A stretch of 64,000 nt of DNA from Sarcocystis neurona (taxonomy: Eukaryota; Apicomplexa; Conoidasida; Eucoccidiorida; Sarcocystidae), in the NCBI GenBank assembly GCA_000727475.1, contig KL647305.1:1094788-1158787 (forward strand). Reading direction: 5' to 3'. The notes beneath the pieces are model-generated. The model saw only the letters and a list, made by a program, of their open reading frames with translations, did no database searches and was not told the DNA's origin. The translations under genes were made by a program, and so were the position numbers. Below are positions 1 through 13,277 of the stretch, piece by piece; the stretch's first letter is position 1; every line of letters begins with the position of its first letter.

Positions 1-21
1 AGACAAGAATACCACCTACGA

Positions 22-23
<2 letters not shown>

Positions 24-69
<46 letters not shown>
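24..69. repeat. (CA)n microsatellite
   Basis: Uninterrupted dinucleotide CA repeat of about 23 units. Confidence 0.95.
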
Positions 70-71
<2 letters not shown>

Positions 72-3000
72 TAACACCAACACCAACCCAAACGCCTCGT
101 CTTTAATGCAGCGTGCACAATTCTCTAGCGCAACTCGTTATTGGAGACTCACTGAAAGAGTTCCCTTTACTTCGGCGCTTCGTGGAAACCCCAGGTATAA
201 TGGGACAACACTTCAGCTGTTTTGGCACGTACGAGTGCGGTGAAAGAGAACTAGAAATGTCTCGGCAGACACGTCCACAAGAAAATACATTACGGACTCT
301 GTGCTGCACAGAGGAGTTACAAGGTAACTGTTTCCGTCCTTACCTACATTACCTCCCAGTACACTCTGCCTGTCTAGCCGGCAAGACAGCGAGACAAAGA
401 TCCAACAGAATCATCTATACGTACTACACAAACACCAACCTAAGGGCTTATTCTAAGACAGCGTACAGTACACAACATCAGCACCAACACAAACGCGTTT
501 TCTGCAAGACATCGTAGTTTACACCTAAAAGTTACAGATCGAGAGCACGAGTCCTCCAGCACTGCTGTCATGTGCTTGGTGATGTTTCTTTGCAAAAAGA
601 CAAGAGGACACGCTGTGAACCCGCACATCATCTTAACTGAAAGATGCCATCGCGTAACATCGCGCGCTCCCTTTTACCCAAAAGCTTCTCTGCAGGCTGC
701 TCGGCAGCTTCAGCAACAGACGCTCCCCTTCTACTTTAGGACTGAACCAGGGTGTGAATGACGAACAAGGCGCAGAAATAAAGACCTCTCATCCCTTCCG
801 CAGCTGGTATATCCGATTCAACATTCGTAAAATGGTGCGTAAACCAACTGCACAACAGCAGTCCGAAAGTATACCCCGAAGGTTACCAAGTAGGATCGAT
901 TATGGTGGGCCAGGACAAAATTGTTCGTGTCCAAAAAAAGTGCTGAGATGTTGGTCACACTCCGAATGAGATGCAGCATTGCTTCGGGTAGTAGAGCCGC
1001 CACGACTGGGCCGCCCGGTAACAAGACGACTGCCTTCTTCACCGGGAGCTTGTTACAAGCACGGCTCAAGGCATTTTTTCCGCATCTTACCGTTCGGAAA
1101 CTTGCGTGGTGCATGCTCGTGGCTTCCACCCGCCATTTCATACTTTTTTACGAAGCTAATTCGTTATTTCGTGTTATGGTTCATCATTTACAGTGTCGCC
1201 TACCGTTACCAGCTAGTCTGCACTGTGTTCAATGCACAACTCCAACACTTGTTGTCGCGCCTTTTCCAACCTGTGCCTTCAACATTTTTTATAAAATCTC
1301 CTTAGTTAGCACTATCTGTGTCCCTGGGTGTTCATGACTTTTTGCTTGCGAACTATGTCGTCGTCCAAGTCGCGGAAGGCGAGATCGTCTGTTCGCATGG
1401 TGATACGCAAGACCGCCTCGCAGAAAAAAGCCATGGGGTGTCACCACAGGCGTTGAAATGAGACTATCTTGTCAGGCGCTTTCGCTCCGTAAACGACGAC
1501 GAAAAGACCACGTAGCCATCGATTTTCTCATCATCGTTGACGTCGACGCCACCTCGTCGTCTTCGGGTGCGGAGCCAGCCAGCGCATGTGGCGTCGATTA
1601 ACTAGCCACGCCCGAAGCGACTCCCGTGTGTCAGCTTAACCACTGTATGGATCAGATATCGACTGCATATATAGCACATGGCGTCGAATGCACTCAAGCA
1701 CACCTTTTTGTACTTGATTGCCTCGGTGGGGTGTATTAGTGTATAGACCCCGCAGGGTCCTCAGAGTGTTGAGGGCCGGGCCGCACACAGGTGGTATACA
1801 TTCAGTGCTTCTATGCCGAGTAATGCTGTTGTTTTCCGTTGGGAGGTTTGCAGAGTACCAGAAACGGTACTGCCGTATTGTTTTTCTTCTCCATATTAGA
1901 CCACTGGCTGCTTTTTTGTTACCTTCCCTTCCTCTACTGTCGAACAGTGACCCCCGCGGAAGAAGTGCACTCATCTCCAAGACGGATCAAGTGCATTTTC
2001 GATGGCGGAGATGTGCAGTGAACCATAAGGACGCACATGCAGATGGAGAAGGAACAGGTAACTTATACGTGCGTTTTAGTGTATTTTTTTGCGCTCGGCC
2101 GAGCTGGCCCCCTGCCTCTGCGTTGCACACCAATGTTCATGTGAAGACTCGTACGTATGCATGTACGACTGCCACATTATATATATAAATAAATATCTAT
2201 TTATCTGCATATACATACATATATATTCGTGTGCGCGTGTGTGCGTAGATTGGACTTCTCCTGCAACGCGAGAATGGTTCCAGCAATCTCCCAAAGTGTG
2301 TTATAAGGGTGTACAAGTGTAGTTGAAATCTCATGGGGTCGCTTTCCCGTCAGGTCGTCCCGTTATATGCTGCATTCTGTCGTATTACTGTACACCATAG
2401 TGAACGGCTGTGAACATGTGTATACTGATCTGATTGCAGACACAGTTCACTTTAAGAACAACATAGCTGTTCATATTACTTACCTTCCTGTGCATGTATA
2501 TATACATATATATATGTATATATACATATATTGTGAACCTGTATCCTTGCACGTCGACATTTGAAAGACGTTGATCTACATTAGCTGACCGGGTCCTGGA
2601 AGCCGCGGTCGGGTGTTAAGCGCAGCTGCGTCAATCTCTCTGATGGAATATTACTTTGAAGCCGATGTCCACGAAGAAACTGACACCGTGTTGCTCACTC
2701 GTATCATAGAAATGTTTGAAGATTTCTATTCTCGGTGCCCTAATTGCCCTTACGTTCTTCGGCACGCCACACACGAATCTGTGTAAGAGTGAATCCATCT
2801 CTCTCCGTGCACGTCGCTGCCATTTTACTCCCATCTACGTATAGCTATATATATATATATATGCGCATATGGTTCATCACAAGTATATGTTTGTATCTTC
2901 ACGTGTACCCACTCCTACAGATGCACCGCCTCATCAAGCGGGTACACTCTGTATATATATTTCTGTACGTGCAGGCTTAATATTTTGTCGACATTTCGGT

Positions 3001-3389
3001 GTAGGGAACCTTTTTACACGACCAATGCCATGAGACGCTCTGGCGTTCTGGCGAGGAAGGCAGATATCAAGAACTTATTCAGGTCCGGGTGTAGAAACTC
3101 AAGATGATCAATAACACATTATCGATACTGGACCCTGCTCTACTTTCCTTACTTGTTGTTGTCGTGGGTTTATTCGGTGAATTTTTCTAAGATCGACTTC
3201 CTAATCCGGCCGTCCTGCAACTTCGTCCAAATTTATTTTGGCCAACGTTCATGCGTTCTTTGTTCGCACGTGTTTCCATGTGGTGCGACATTGTTAGTCG
3301 GGTTGTCTTAGACGCCGCCGTATCAGGGAGTCTTCCCTTTTTTCCCATTCATTTCACGTTCGGGTTTTTCTCCGTAAGTACACCTCTTG

Positions 3390-4010
3390 CGCGTTTCTCC
3401 GTTGCATACACATTCGTTCAGCTGTTAACAATGTATCCGTCAATTGTGAACCATTTTACCCCAAAGGCCTCCTCCGCCTTCAGTTGTTCACTATGGTCTT
3501 CCCCTTCTATTTCTTGGGGCTTTACGCCTTCTCTTGCTTCGCCTTTTTCCGTGTAAATTTCCGTCACGTGGGGTGGTGTTTTGTCGCATATTTTCCTCTA
3601 TCTTGTTAGTCTGCGATACTCGATTTCTTGCCGTTTCTGGCTATCCGTTGAGTCCTACTACATTAAGCCATAGCTCCATCCTTCCGGTTCAAAATCTGTT
3701 GCCGCTTTAGATAATATTTCGGCTTCCGTTATACGTCCCTCCTGAATTGCATAGAGTGGGTCTTCGCCTCCTCAAACTTGTGGCCATTTCTGTCCAGTGC
3801 TGACTTGTTTCTTCGCCGTAAGTGACACACGTCAGATTTTTCAACGGACTGTCCTCGACACACACTTCGATTCACGAACGTGGCTCCGGACTTGTGGCAG
3901 AAGAGGATTTTGTTTCAAATCAAAAGAGAACCTATAGTACTGTCGATGAGGAAGGGAACGTTTTCCGGCTTTTGGCCGGTATTAGGTTTTTTTTTTGCGA
4001 TGAGAAGTAA
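3390..4010 (-). pseudogene. Possible decayed coding fragments, minus strand
   Basis: Reading the minus strand gives short, hydrophilic, protein-like stretches that change frame and are broken by stops. One fragment contains ALDRNGHKFEEAK; the next, in another frame, contains AIQEGRITEAEILSKAA; a third contains EEAFGVKWFTIDGYIVNS. The surrounding DNA lacks the TATA and CAG repeats seen elsewhere. This pattern fits an old inactivated gene or retroelement, but no family motif such as reverse transcriptase YxDD or integrase DDE is visible. Chance open frames are a real alternative, and a + strand frame at 3822-4010 reads about as well. Confidence 0.2.
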
Positions 4011-4419
4011 TTTCAATCTGCTCGCGTTAAAAGTAGATACAGATGTGGAGGAATGAAAAGTTCTTTTGGGATGCCTTTTGCTATCATGAAGAAAATTCCT
4101 TGCGTAGCCAAATCTCGGTTCCTGTGCACACGCGCTTGTACTATTGCGCCGGCCCCGCCAAAGTCTGCAGGTGTGCTGGCGTTCCCCATCTTTCGTTCGT
4201 GAGAGGCATCTTTCGTTCTAAGTCTGATATATATATATATGTATACATGTGCGACTTTCTTTTTCAGTCTGCCTCCCTGATGTGTTTATTCTTTGTCACC
4301 GTTGTATTTTGCGTGTCTTCGTCTGCTGCTTTTCTCCTGTTGAAGACCAGCGAGGTCTTTCCTACACTTTTCTGTATCTGGTCAGAGCTCTCGGAGCATT
4401 TTGTTAACTGACGTGTCCC

Positions 4420-4945
4420 TTCTTCCTGCTTTTGCTCTCTTTCCTGCGCTGCTCTCTCCTTGTTTTCCCTCGTCTTCTTCCTGCCCCTTTCTCGTGTTCT
4501 TGTCTGCTTCGCCTCCTCCTGCCCGTCATCCTGTCCGCCCTTCGTGGACTTCTTTCCGTTCCGTCTCTCTCTTTTTTCCTCCTCGTCTTCGTCTCTTTTT
4601 TTTCTTCCTGGTGCTCTTCGTCCCCCTAGATGCGTGCCTGTCTCTTTCTTTTCGACTGCGCTTCCCTCAATCCTCCGTTGCTCTCTGTTAGTTTTCTTTT
4701 CCGTCTCCACCCGTCGCTCTCCTCTCCCTCTCGTTCTCTCTCTCTTCTGCTCTCTCCAGGCCCGCTTTTCTCTTCTTCTCTATTCTCTTCCTCTACTTTC
4801 TCTTCTCTTTGTTCTTTCTCTTCTCCCTTCTGTTCGTTTTCTGCTTCCTAATCCTCTCCATTCTGTACTTTCTTTGATCCCTCTTCGCGTCCTCTCCTTG
4901 GTCTTCCTTCTCTGTCGCGTCTTTCTCCCTTCTGCCTTCTGTCTG
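4420..4945 (+). promoter_or_regulatory. Pyrimidine-rich tract upstream of the C2/PH-like gene
   Basis: About 500 bases of almost pure C/T on the + strand end a few bases before the proposed ATG at 4949. It keeps a frame open upstream of that ATG, but the encoded Ser/Leu/Phe/Pro-rich peptide is simply what CT-rich DNA specifies. I therefore read it as promoter/5' UTR. A similar tract precedes the next gene. Confidence 0.45.
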
Positions 4946-4948
4946 GCG

Positions 4949-7900
4949 ATGGCTGGACTGGCTATGCGCATTGCCGGCGCGACAGCCGGGGCCGGCTTGG
5001 AAGTGGCGGGCACGGCGGTTGGTGAGGCGGCGAGCTCCTGTTTTCGAAATTTTACGAGGGGCATTCCTCACCCGACGGAATGCGGCTGCATCGGCGCGGT
5101 GTGGTATTATCTGGGCTGTCACGACCATCGAAAATTCAATTTGCTGCTGGAGATCCACGAGTTTGATCGCCTGCCGAAAGGGTCGAGTGTCTTTCTTGTC
5201 GCCAAGGCGGGGCGGTGGAGCGTCACGTCGCAGGGTGGGGCTCGCGCCGCAGATTAAGCGAACTCAATGAAGAGACAACAACAGAGACAACGGGGACCGA
5301 GGCTGAACGGCAGGGGGGGGCAGAGCGGGATAGGAACACGAGAAAAAAGAAGAGAAGCAGGCAAGGGAGAAGGTGGTGAGGGGACGGGTAGGGGGAATCT
5401 GAATTCCATCGAAGATCTTCTCTCCCCTTCAAGACGGGAGGGAAGGGCAGCAAACGAATCAACCACCTACGCGTCACGGAGAAAAAAAACAGCGGGGGAG
5501 GGAACAAGGAAATGCAACGAGAAAGGCAGACATAGAGCGACATAGACAGAGGCAGATGTTGCCAACATTCAACTTCACACGCCGAAAGAGTGGCGACACA
5601 CATATGCACGAAGCCGCACCTCCCTAAGAGTGACTACATATATATATATATATATATGACACAGACAGAGGCAGGTGTGGGCCAGTAGTCGCCACATGCA
5701 GAAAGAGTGGCAACATACATATATATGAAGCAGCCTCTCCGCATGAGTGACTACATTCCTATGTATGTATATGCATACAATTGTATAAAAATATATTTGA
5801 ATCAACGTCGCTGTAAGAATGACTATATATGTATACTTGAATCAACACCGGCGGACGAAGGAGTGGCCCCCTACATACATGTGAATCAACGTCGTCGTAA
5901 GGGTGGCCACATACATCTATGCAAATCATTACCGCCACAAGAGTGGCCACACACATATATAAGAGTCAAGACAGCGACAGGAGTGGCTACATCCATACAC
6001 CAGAATGGAGATCGCCGGGTGTGAGTGACCACGTATATGTGTGTGTGAATAGCGGAACGAAGGGGCGTTCCGAGGCGAGAAAAAGAAGCTGTGGTAAGTT
6101 CTGTCATGTGTGTCTTTGTTGCTCCTGTATTTGGGACGCAGCAATACAGAAGCTGTTAATGAAAAGAGATGTGTGTAAGAGTAAGTGTGTGTAGGAGCTT
6201 GGCTTCCCTTTTAATCTCGCTTTTCTTTCTGCTGTTCTTTCTCTCCTTTTTTTGCCTCTTGCTGCTGCAGTTGTGAAGGAGCAGAAGAACGGTCGCGCAC
6301 TGGTCGAGGAACGACTCTTCCTGCATGTGCGACAGGCAGACGACGACGTCAAATTCTTTCTGCTTAAAAAAGGTGTTCTCAAGAGCGACTGCATTGCTGT
6401 TCTTAGCATCAAAGTGAAGGACGAAATGATCGATGCCAAATTCCCAAAACGAACGTGGTAAGACGCCGGTGATTCACCTGAACGATTTGTCAACACACAA
6501 ACGCAAGAGGTAGAGACGCGACTACATGCGTACATACATATGCCGCTCTGGCCTGCTGTCATCTCACCTGTGTCTACCTCGAATCATACATACAGACAGA
6601 AGGATAGACAGACACACACAATATGTATACATACATATGCGTGCCTTTATATATATATACACGTACGTGTACATTTGGATACATAAGTATACACCACATA
6701 CCGTGCATATGTGTGCCGATCTGGTTTACGGTCTTCTCACCTCTGGGCACGTGTATGCATACAAAGAGATAGACCGACAGATAGATAGACACACACACAC
6801 GTATACACATGCATGTACGTACGTTTATATATATGTATATATATATATATACCTGTACGTACGGACATACAAGTACACGTCACATATGCACCAAACGTCA
6901 CAGAGGTATATATGTGTACACACTTTGCTATCTTTACACCTGGGTGAGTACTTGTATATTTGTACGCGTACGTGTAGATATACGTGAACATCTGCAGAGA
7001 AGGACGTTTCCGGGTAGACGTGAACATTGCGGGAAAAAGTGGCAGTTTAGGTGGTGCTCGTTCAGCGGCTGCCCCCTGGCGGCTGTGTGGAAGACTCACC
7101 TGCTGCTTCCGCACCTAATGCCGAGATTGGTGCGTCATTTCTTGCGGTGGCATTGTCTTCCTCCGCTCGTCTTGCTGGCTTCCTTTCTTTCCGCTGGTGT
7201 TGCAGGCCTTCTTTCCCCTTGCTGGTGTTGCTGGTCTGTGTTGCCTCCACGCTGCTAGAGCTTCCGTAGTAGCTACTTCCTCTGTTCGGCTGTTGCTGCA
7301 GCTGCACTGCTGCCGGATCTGCCGGTGCTGCTGCTGCTGCTTCTGCGATTTCTTCGCCCTTTTCTGTTCGTCTGCTGCCAACTTGGTACTCCTGCTGCTG
7401 TCGCGCTGTCACGGGTGCTGCGTCGCCGCTTCTGCTGCTGCATCTGCTGCTGCTGAATGTGATGCTACTGCTGCAGGCGCCTCGTGCCTCGACCCCTCGT
7501 GTTGCCGCTGCTGCTGTCACGTCTGGTGCTGCTGCAGTTGCGTGTGCCGCTGTTGCTGTGTCTTCTACTGCTGTCGCGGCTACTTCGGCCGCTGCTGGTG
7601 TCATTGCTGTTACTGGTGCTGCTGTCGCTTAACTGCTGCTGCCGCTGCTGCTCTGGGGGTTGACCCTTCCTGGGCTGCTGCTGGCCCCAGCTCCTCGTGG
7701 ACGCGCTGCTAGGGCGGCTGCACTGCTTCTGTCTCTCCGGCTGCTTGAGCTGCTGCTGGGCTGCAGCCACTGCTGGACAGTCGCCACTGCTGGGCTGCTG
7801 CCGGTGTGCTTTTCTTCTTCTTCTTCTACTTCTTCGACACCTTCGTCGTGGTGTTGTTAGTGGGGGGGTCACTTCCCCTGTCGTCTTTTTTGTTGCGCTG

Positions 7901-8181
7901 CTGCAGGTACACCATGAACTGCACTACAGGGACAGTGGACCCCCGGGTGAATATCTCTTTCTATAAGTTGGACAGCAGCGTCCCCCCGTCGCAGTCGCCT
8001 ATCCTCCAGCAGGCCTACCTGATGGCCCAGCAGGAGGCAGATGAAAAGGGAGAAGAATTTAGTCTGGTAACTCTCCTCCTTTTTATCTTGTCAAAGAGCC
8101 TCTCTCATATGCAGCGTTTTTCTCCCCTAAAGATACACACACACACACAGACACACACACAGACACACAGACACACACACA

Positions 8182-8223
<42 letters not shown>

Positions 8224-11200
8224 CACAGGTGTCCAACCCGGCGCAGACATGCTGCCCTTTGGATACGTCAACCTTTTTTATTTTAGATTCACACGAAGAA
8301 ACATACACATAAATACACATATATATATATATATGTACGCAGTTGTGTGTCGCAGCTGTAGTCACTGATATATACACAGCAGTGTCCCTGGCGAAGAGGT
8401 GTTTCCTTTTTTTTCTAAATCCATACGTGTAGACGCATGCAGTCTCGGACAGCCGATAATAGAGAAGGATTTTTCGGTATGCGTGCCAGTCACAGGGGAA
8501 CTGCTGTTCGAATCTCGGTCAGTTCTGTTCAGTGTAGCCCGCGCCACACGTTCTCTCATATATCTTCGGCAACACACCTCCACCTGTGTAAACACATACA
8601 TATATGTATATGTATATGTAGACATATGTACACATATAGGTTTGTATTTATGTGTGTAGAGATATATATAGCTGTACGAGAGCGTTTGCAAGTCTCTGTG
8701 TATGTATGTGGGTGTGTATGTATCTACGTATGGGTATCCGTGTGATGTATAAGGCAACTACTTGTGCGAGTCATCAACGAGAGAAGAAGAATAACTCTCC
8801 TTTTCTATGCTCACATCCGTCCCCTTGCTTACCCATATATGTCTACATAATTACGCATGTGCGAGCATGGACATATACATATATATGCCCGTACAGACAC
8901 GCATTCCTATATACATCCATACAAACGTGTATTCCTAAATAGACCCATACAAACGGGCATATATATATATATATATATTCACTCAGACGGAGATGCGCTG
9001 CTATATCCACCCACAGAAACGTACACATCTAAATATGTATCCCCATGCAGACGTACATAATATTTATACCCATACAGACTTGCATAGTGTTTCTCCCTAT
9101 ACAAAAGTGCACACGATATATACCCGTACAAGCGTGCTAATGCTTATACATCTATATATATGTATACATATATATCCATATAGACGCGCATCCACGTATA
9201 GACGTGCACGTGCGGTTTGACCTTTTTGCGAGAGAAAGCGAGGCCTGTGTACGCGCCCCTCTGCGCTGCTGCTGCTGCTCTTGCGTCCCGATGCTTCGTA
9301 CGACCTTAGGAAAACCAGGGGGAGGCATATTTGTATATTCGTATTTACATACTTACATGTGTTCACTTATGTGTATACATGTATGGGTCCAGGTACTTTG
9401 AGTCGGTCGACTTTTTTGCGGCTTGATTTGTCTACACATGACAAGTTTGAAGGCGTGTGAATAACAAACACTGGGAGAAAGTGTATTGTTGCTTCAGGTC
9501 AGAAGGGCGGGCATCCACGCATACCTGCTGCGGCGCCCGTCTCCCTGGGAGTCACACCAGAGAAAACGTGACGCTTCGGGTTATATTTGCCTACCTGCAC
9601 CGATGTTTTGCCGTTCTGTTTCTCTCTGTCATGCCGCACATATTTATATACTGTACACGCAAAAGGAAATCGCTTATTGGAATGTCCGTATAAATACCTA
9701 CATATATATATATACACTTGCACACGTGTTCTATTCATTTATGCTTGCACGTGTGTACATGTCCTTTATAATAGATACACAGATCTAGACATGTGTGTAC
9801 GTGTATTACATGGGTGTTCGTATACAAACGTGTATACGTACGCACGACGCAGGCGTAACTGAGTATATACCTACACACACATGTATATATGTGTACACAA
9901 AGAGATTTTCAGTTACGCGTGCGTGCGTATACACATATATCTATATATATATGTACGTGTGTATAGGTGTACACTCATTAGTGTTTACATATATATATTC
10001 TGCATAAGGTATACACACAGATCTGTGAATATGTGTATCTCTGTGTATGTGTGTGTATGTGTTGTATCCCCAGCTGTGTATCACTTTTTCGACGCAGAGG
10101 GCTGCAGACACACACATACACATATACGAACTGACGTTCACGACTGTTGCGTCGGGTTTCCTTTTCACAGGACTTGTCAAAGATGACGCAGAAAGAAAGA
10201 CTGACGTTTCTTTCTCGAGTTTTAGAGGGTCCACTGGAACGCGTCAGTTCGTACGGGATGTCACAAGGAGAGTCGTATTTTAAAGCAGTGGAAGTGAAGC
10301 CCGGTGAGCATCGTCCGTCTCTCTTTGTGTCTATCGCGCGCCAGTGTCAGCACATCTTCCTCGTTTTCGCGGCTTCTCTGTGGATTCGTTCCGTCTCTTC
10401 GCGTCTAATATGTTCTGTGAAGTCTCCTTTCTCTTCGGTGTGGCGGTGTCTACATGCGTCAGTCTTTTTTTTAGAAATCGTTGTGTCTCTGCAGGGCGGG
10501 AGTGTCGCTGCATGGTGAACTGCGTATACGTGTGACTCGCCTCTGTTTACTGTGCGTACACATATATATGCAAGCAAACAACTGAAAATATAAATGTGTA
10601 TATCTGCGCATCTTCGAGGTCACTGTAGGTACAGGTACATGTAGGGGATTGGGTCTGCTCACGTTTTTCCCTGCAACTGCACATAGAAAAAGGCGTGTTT
10701 GTTTACATATCAAAACGTCTGGGGAGCCAAAGAAAGGTAACAAATGTTGACCTGCACGTTTCTATATTGGTATACTAGGTGCCGGTGCGCCATATTTTTA
10801 TATTATATATATATGTTATATGTATACATGTATATATGTATAAAGGTAGGTATGTGTACGCACATATATATATATATATATATATATATCTATGTATATG
10901 AGTTTGTACGCATACATATATATATATATATGTATATGTGCGTGTGTGATATATCGAGGAAGGTTTATAGATATGACCAGGGCCTCGTCCATCTGTCAGT
11001 GGGACCTGCGGAATTGACTACGTCCGCGCGCGCCCATTATATATATTCATGTGTAAATAATGGCGCGTACGTTCGCACATGTATATGTGTATACAGGCAG
11101 ATGTATGGATACGCAAGTTCATATTTGCAGTTTGTTTATACACCGGTACACATTATTTATCGCCGCACGTACACCAGCAGATATTTCCGATTTTTATATG

Positions 11201-13069
11201 TGTAGTGGCCAATTCGAAGAGGCAGATTATTCGTTTCCGCCATATCCTTTCTACATGTGTACACAAGTTCTTGACTATAGAATGGACAGTCAATATAGCG
11301 CACGGTGTACACACACACACACATACGTATGCGCGTGCATACATATACGTATACACGCATACATACGTATTTCTATACATCACACACATACATATTGTAA
11401 GAGCGTATATGCGTGGACGCACGCATACACACATAAGTAGCTACGTATATATTTATGTTCATACATTTCACACACATACAATCCTGTATATTATCACACA
11501 TCACATACATATACGGATATAATTACCTTCCACATATGTTTGGATAGACTTGTACATACTATTACACTTTCTACATATTTACATATGTGTATACATCCAT
11601 GTGTGTAATAAACTCGGTGGAATCGTTGCCGCTGTAGACAAAATACGCACGAACGTTCGTGTATATCTCCAAAGACTATTAGGAAGCCGTCCGCTTAAGA
11701 GCGGCTGACGTGGGATCGAGTGCTCGTGGAGTCCATATATATATATATATATGCATATATACATATATATAGGTCTGCCGTATACCTTTTTCTGTCTGTG
11801 CGCCACCGGGTTAGAACGTCACGCGCAAAACAGTAAAAATGGGCGCGGGTACACGCATAGAGATTTCTTCACAGGTTCTTCGCACAAATATACCGGTGTG
11901 TACGTGTAGAGTAATAGAGAAGCAGAAAAAGAGAAAGGAAGAGAGAGAGAACGACTGCCGGATTTGCAGCCGTGGGTGACAGTTTTAGGACGCAGTTAAG
12001 GTAATACAAATATGACGCACGTGAAATTTTCATACAACATATATATATATATATGTATGTGTGCAAACACTAGTCATACATTCCTCGACACATAAGTAAA
12101 ATGTATGTGTATGTGTAGTGATGAAAATTTAGTCCTGTACAATTTTAGAAATCCGCTATCCATGTCGCTACACTTGCCTGCACATATGTAATATACGTAT
12201 ATATATATGTCTATGTTGTCTGTTTATCTCTCTCTATTTATGTGCGTTTCTTCATATACATGCACATAGATATGTATACATATACATATAGATATATATT
12301 CTCGTCCTATATTCGTGTGTGTTTGTATGTACGTACATGTATGTATGTACGTGTCTGTACCTATGCGTATATATACATATATATATGTACGTGTGTACAT
12401 GTGTGCAGAGGTTATAAGAGGATCTCCTGTTTGAGTGGCATAGGGGGGCCATTGTTTTTGGCCCTTGTTTTTGCTTTATTTTTCTCTGTGTTCCTCTGTT
12501 TGCCAGTCTCTGTGTCTCTTGCTCCCTCTGTGCGTCTTTCTACGCAAGAGCATATATGTGTGTGTTTTTCTGCGTGGTGGGGATGGACGCGTCTGCGCTT
12601 CCACGGCAGATAAGTGGGAGTGGTGCTACTGGGCGTCGAAGGAAGCCTGCAAGGCAGGAGAGCCCGCGCAGGGAAGCATCCCTTTTCTTGCCGTCAGTCT
12701 CGTAATGCCGGACCGAAGCAATCGAAATATCTTCTATTTGCGTTACCTGGACAAGGACCATCAGCAGCACGACTGCTTCTTCCGTCGGACGGACAGAGAC
12801 CGGAATCTGTGGTCTGACGGCCTTTTCGAATTCATCGAGAAAGTATGCAAGTCTGTCCTCGCTCCCCCCACAAGCTATTCTTTTTCTCCTCTTCTTTCGA
12901 TATTTTTTTCGTACACTCTGGACGTGTTCTCTTCCCTCACGCGTATTTGTCTCCTTGCGGTCTGCACGTCTTCGCTCTGGAAAGACTCACAAAACGCCGA
13001 ACTGCGGCCTTTCTGTCTGTCCACAGAGACGTCCACCGGCAGGCCTTCCTCGACAGAAAGACAAAATAG
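4949..13069 (+). CDS. C2-like plus PH-like domain protein, six exons, 349 aa
   Basis: Exons are 4949-5234, 6271-6457, 7907-8066, 10171-10303, 12610-12850 and 13027-13069; every junction is GT-AG and phase-compatible, and the stop is TAG. Residues 1-45 are Ala/Gly-rich. Residues about 60-160 alternate strands and loops like a C2 domain, from FNLLLEIHEF through VKFFLLKKG and IAVLSIKVKDE to PKRTWYTM. Residues about 225-349 look like a PH-type fold: WEWCYWASK, then IFYLRYLDKD, and a closing helix with the conserved-type Trp, LWSDGLFEFIEKV. Both folds usually bind membrane lipids or partner proteins, so a peripheral-membrane role is inferred, not shown. I see no clear cluster of calcium-binding Asp residues. 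The start was chosen because upstream sequence is a pyrimidine tract. No family name is recognised, and domain names rest on pattern only. Confidence 0.72.
5585..6045. repeat. About 40-bp minisatellite in intron 1
   Basis: Roughly ten imperfect units of 39-43 bp, each starting near GAGTGGCCACATACAT and often ending in GAATCAACGTCG. Some units are lengthened by TATA runs. It lies wholly within intron 1 of the C2/PH-like gene. Confidence 0.7.
8127..8227. repeat. Compound (CA)n / CACAGA microsatellite
   Basis: CA dinucleotides broken by regularly placed AGA triplets, in intron 3 of the C2/PH-like gene just after the exon 3 donor. Confidence 0.9.
8870..9215. repeat. About 30-bp minisatellite in intron 3
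   Basis: About eleven degenerate units with the core CCATACAGACGTGCAT followed by a TA-rich spacer. Located in intron 3 of the C2/PH-like gene. Confidence 0.6.
10855..10945. repeat. (TA)n-rich tract in intron 4
   Basis: Long TATATA runs mixed with GTATAC steps. This is the commonest repeat class of the window; comparable tracts lie near 13190-13215, 13425-13455, 13690-13820, 15225-15295, 18430-18450, 34830-35030, 38640-38760, 41130-41155, 52260-52430 and 55995-56045. They give the false Tyr/Ile/His/Val open frames seen throughout the introns. Confidence 0.85.
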
Positions 13070-13246
13070 ACGTGGGCTTCTGTATGTACAGGGAGGTGGA
13101 AACCTATACGCATATGTGAATATCTGTACCCACGAACATTTCTACTTATTGGTGTGGATACGTAAATACATCTACGTGTAAATACACATATATATATATA
13201 TATATATATATGTATAAATCTGTATATCTGCATGTCAACGTCCCTG

Positions 13247-13277
<31 letters not shown>

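Larger units (their letters stand above)
1..4420. other. Spacer with microsatellites and short open frames
   Basis: No gene can be closed here. The stretch opens with a (CA)n run and has TATA/GTATAC tracts near 2170-2225, 2500-2535 and 2845-2870. Two modest + strand open frames (113-517, 134 codons, and 3251-3556, 101 codons) have no recognisable domain and no supporting splice partners. Between about 3100 and 4010 the minus strand carries coding-like fragments in shifting frames, described separately. Confidence 0.6.

Noticed and set aside
4460..4948. In-frame extension of the C2/PH-like protein upstream of 4949
   Set aside because: It is encoded by a nearly pure C/T tract and gives only Ser/Leu/Phe/Pro; the ATG at 4949 is followed at once by normal-looking sequence.
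6526..6987. Tyr/Ile/His/Thr-rich open frames in introns (also near 10744, 13475, 34849, 54299 and others)
   Set aside because: They are translations of TATA/GTATAC/CACA microsatellites inside introns or spacers.
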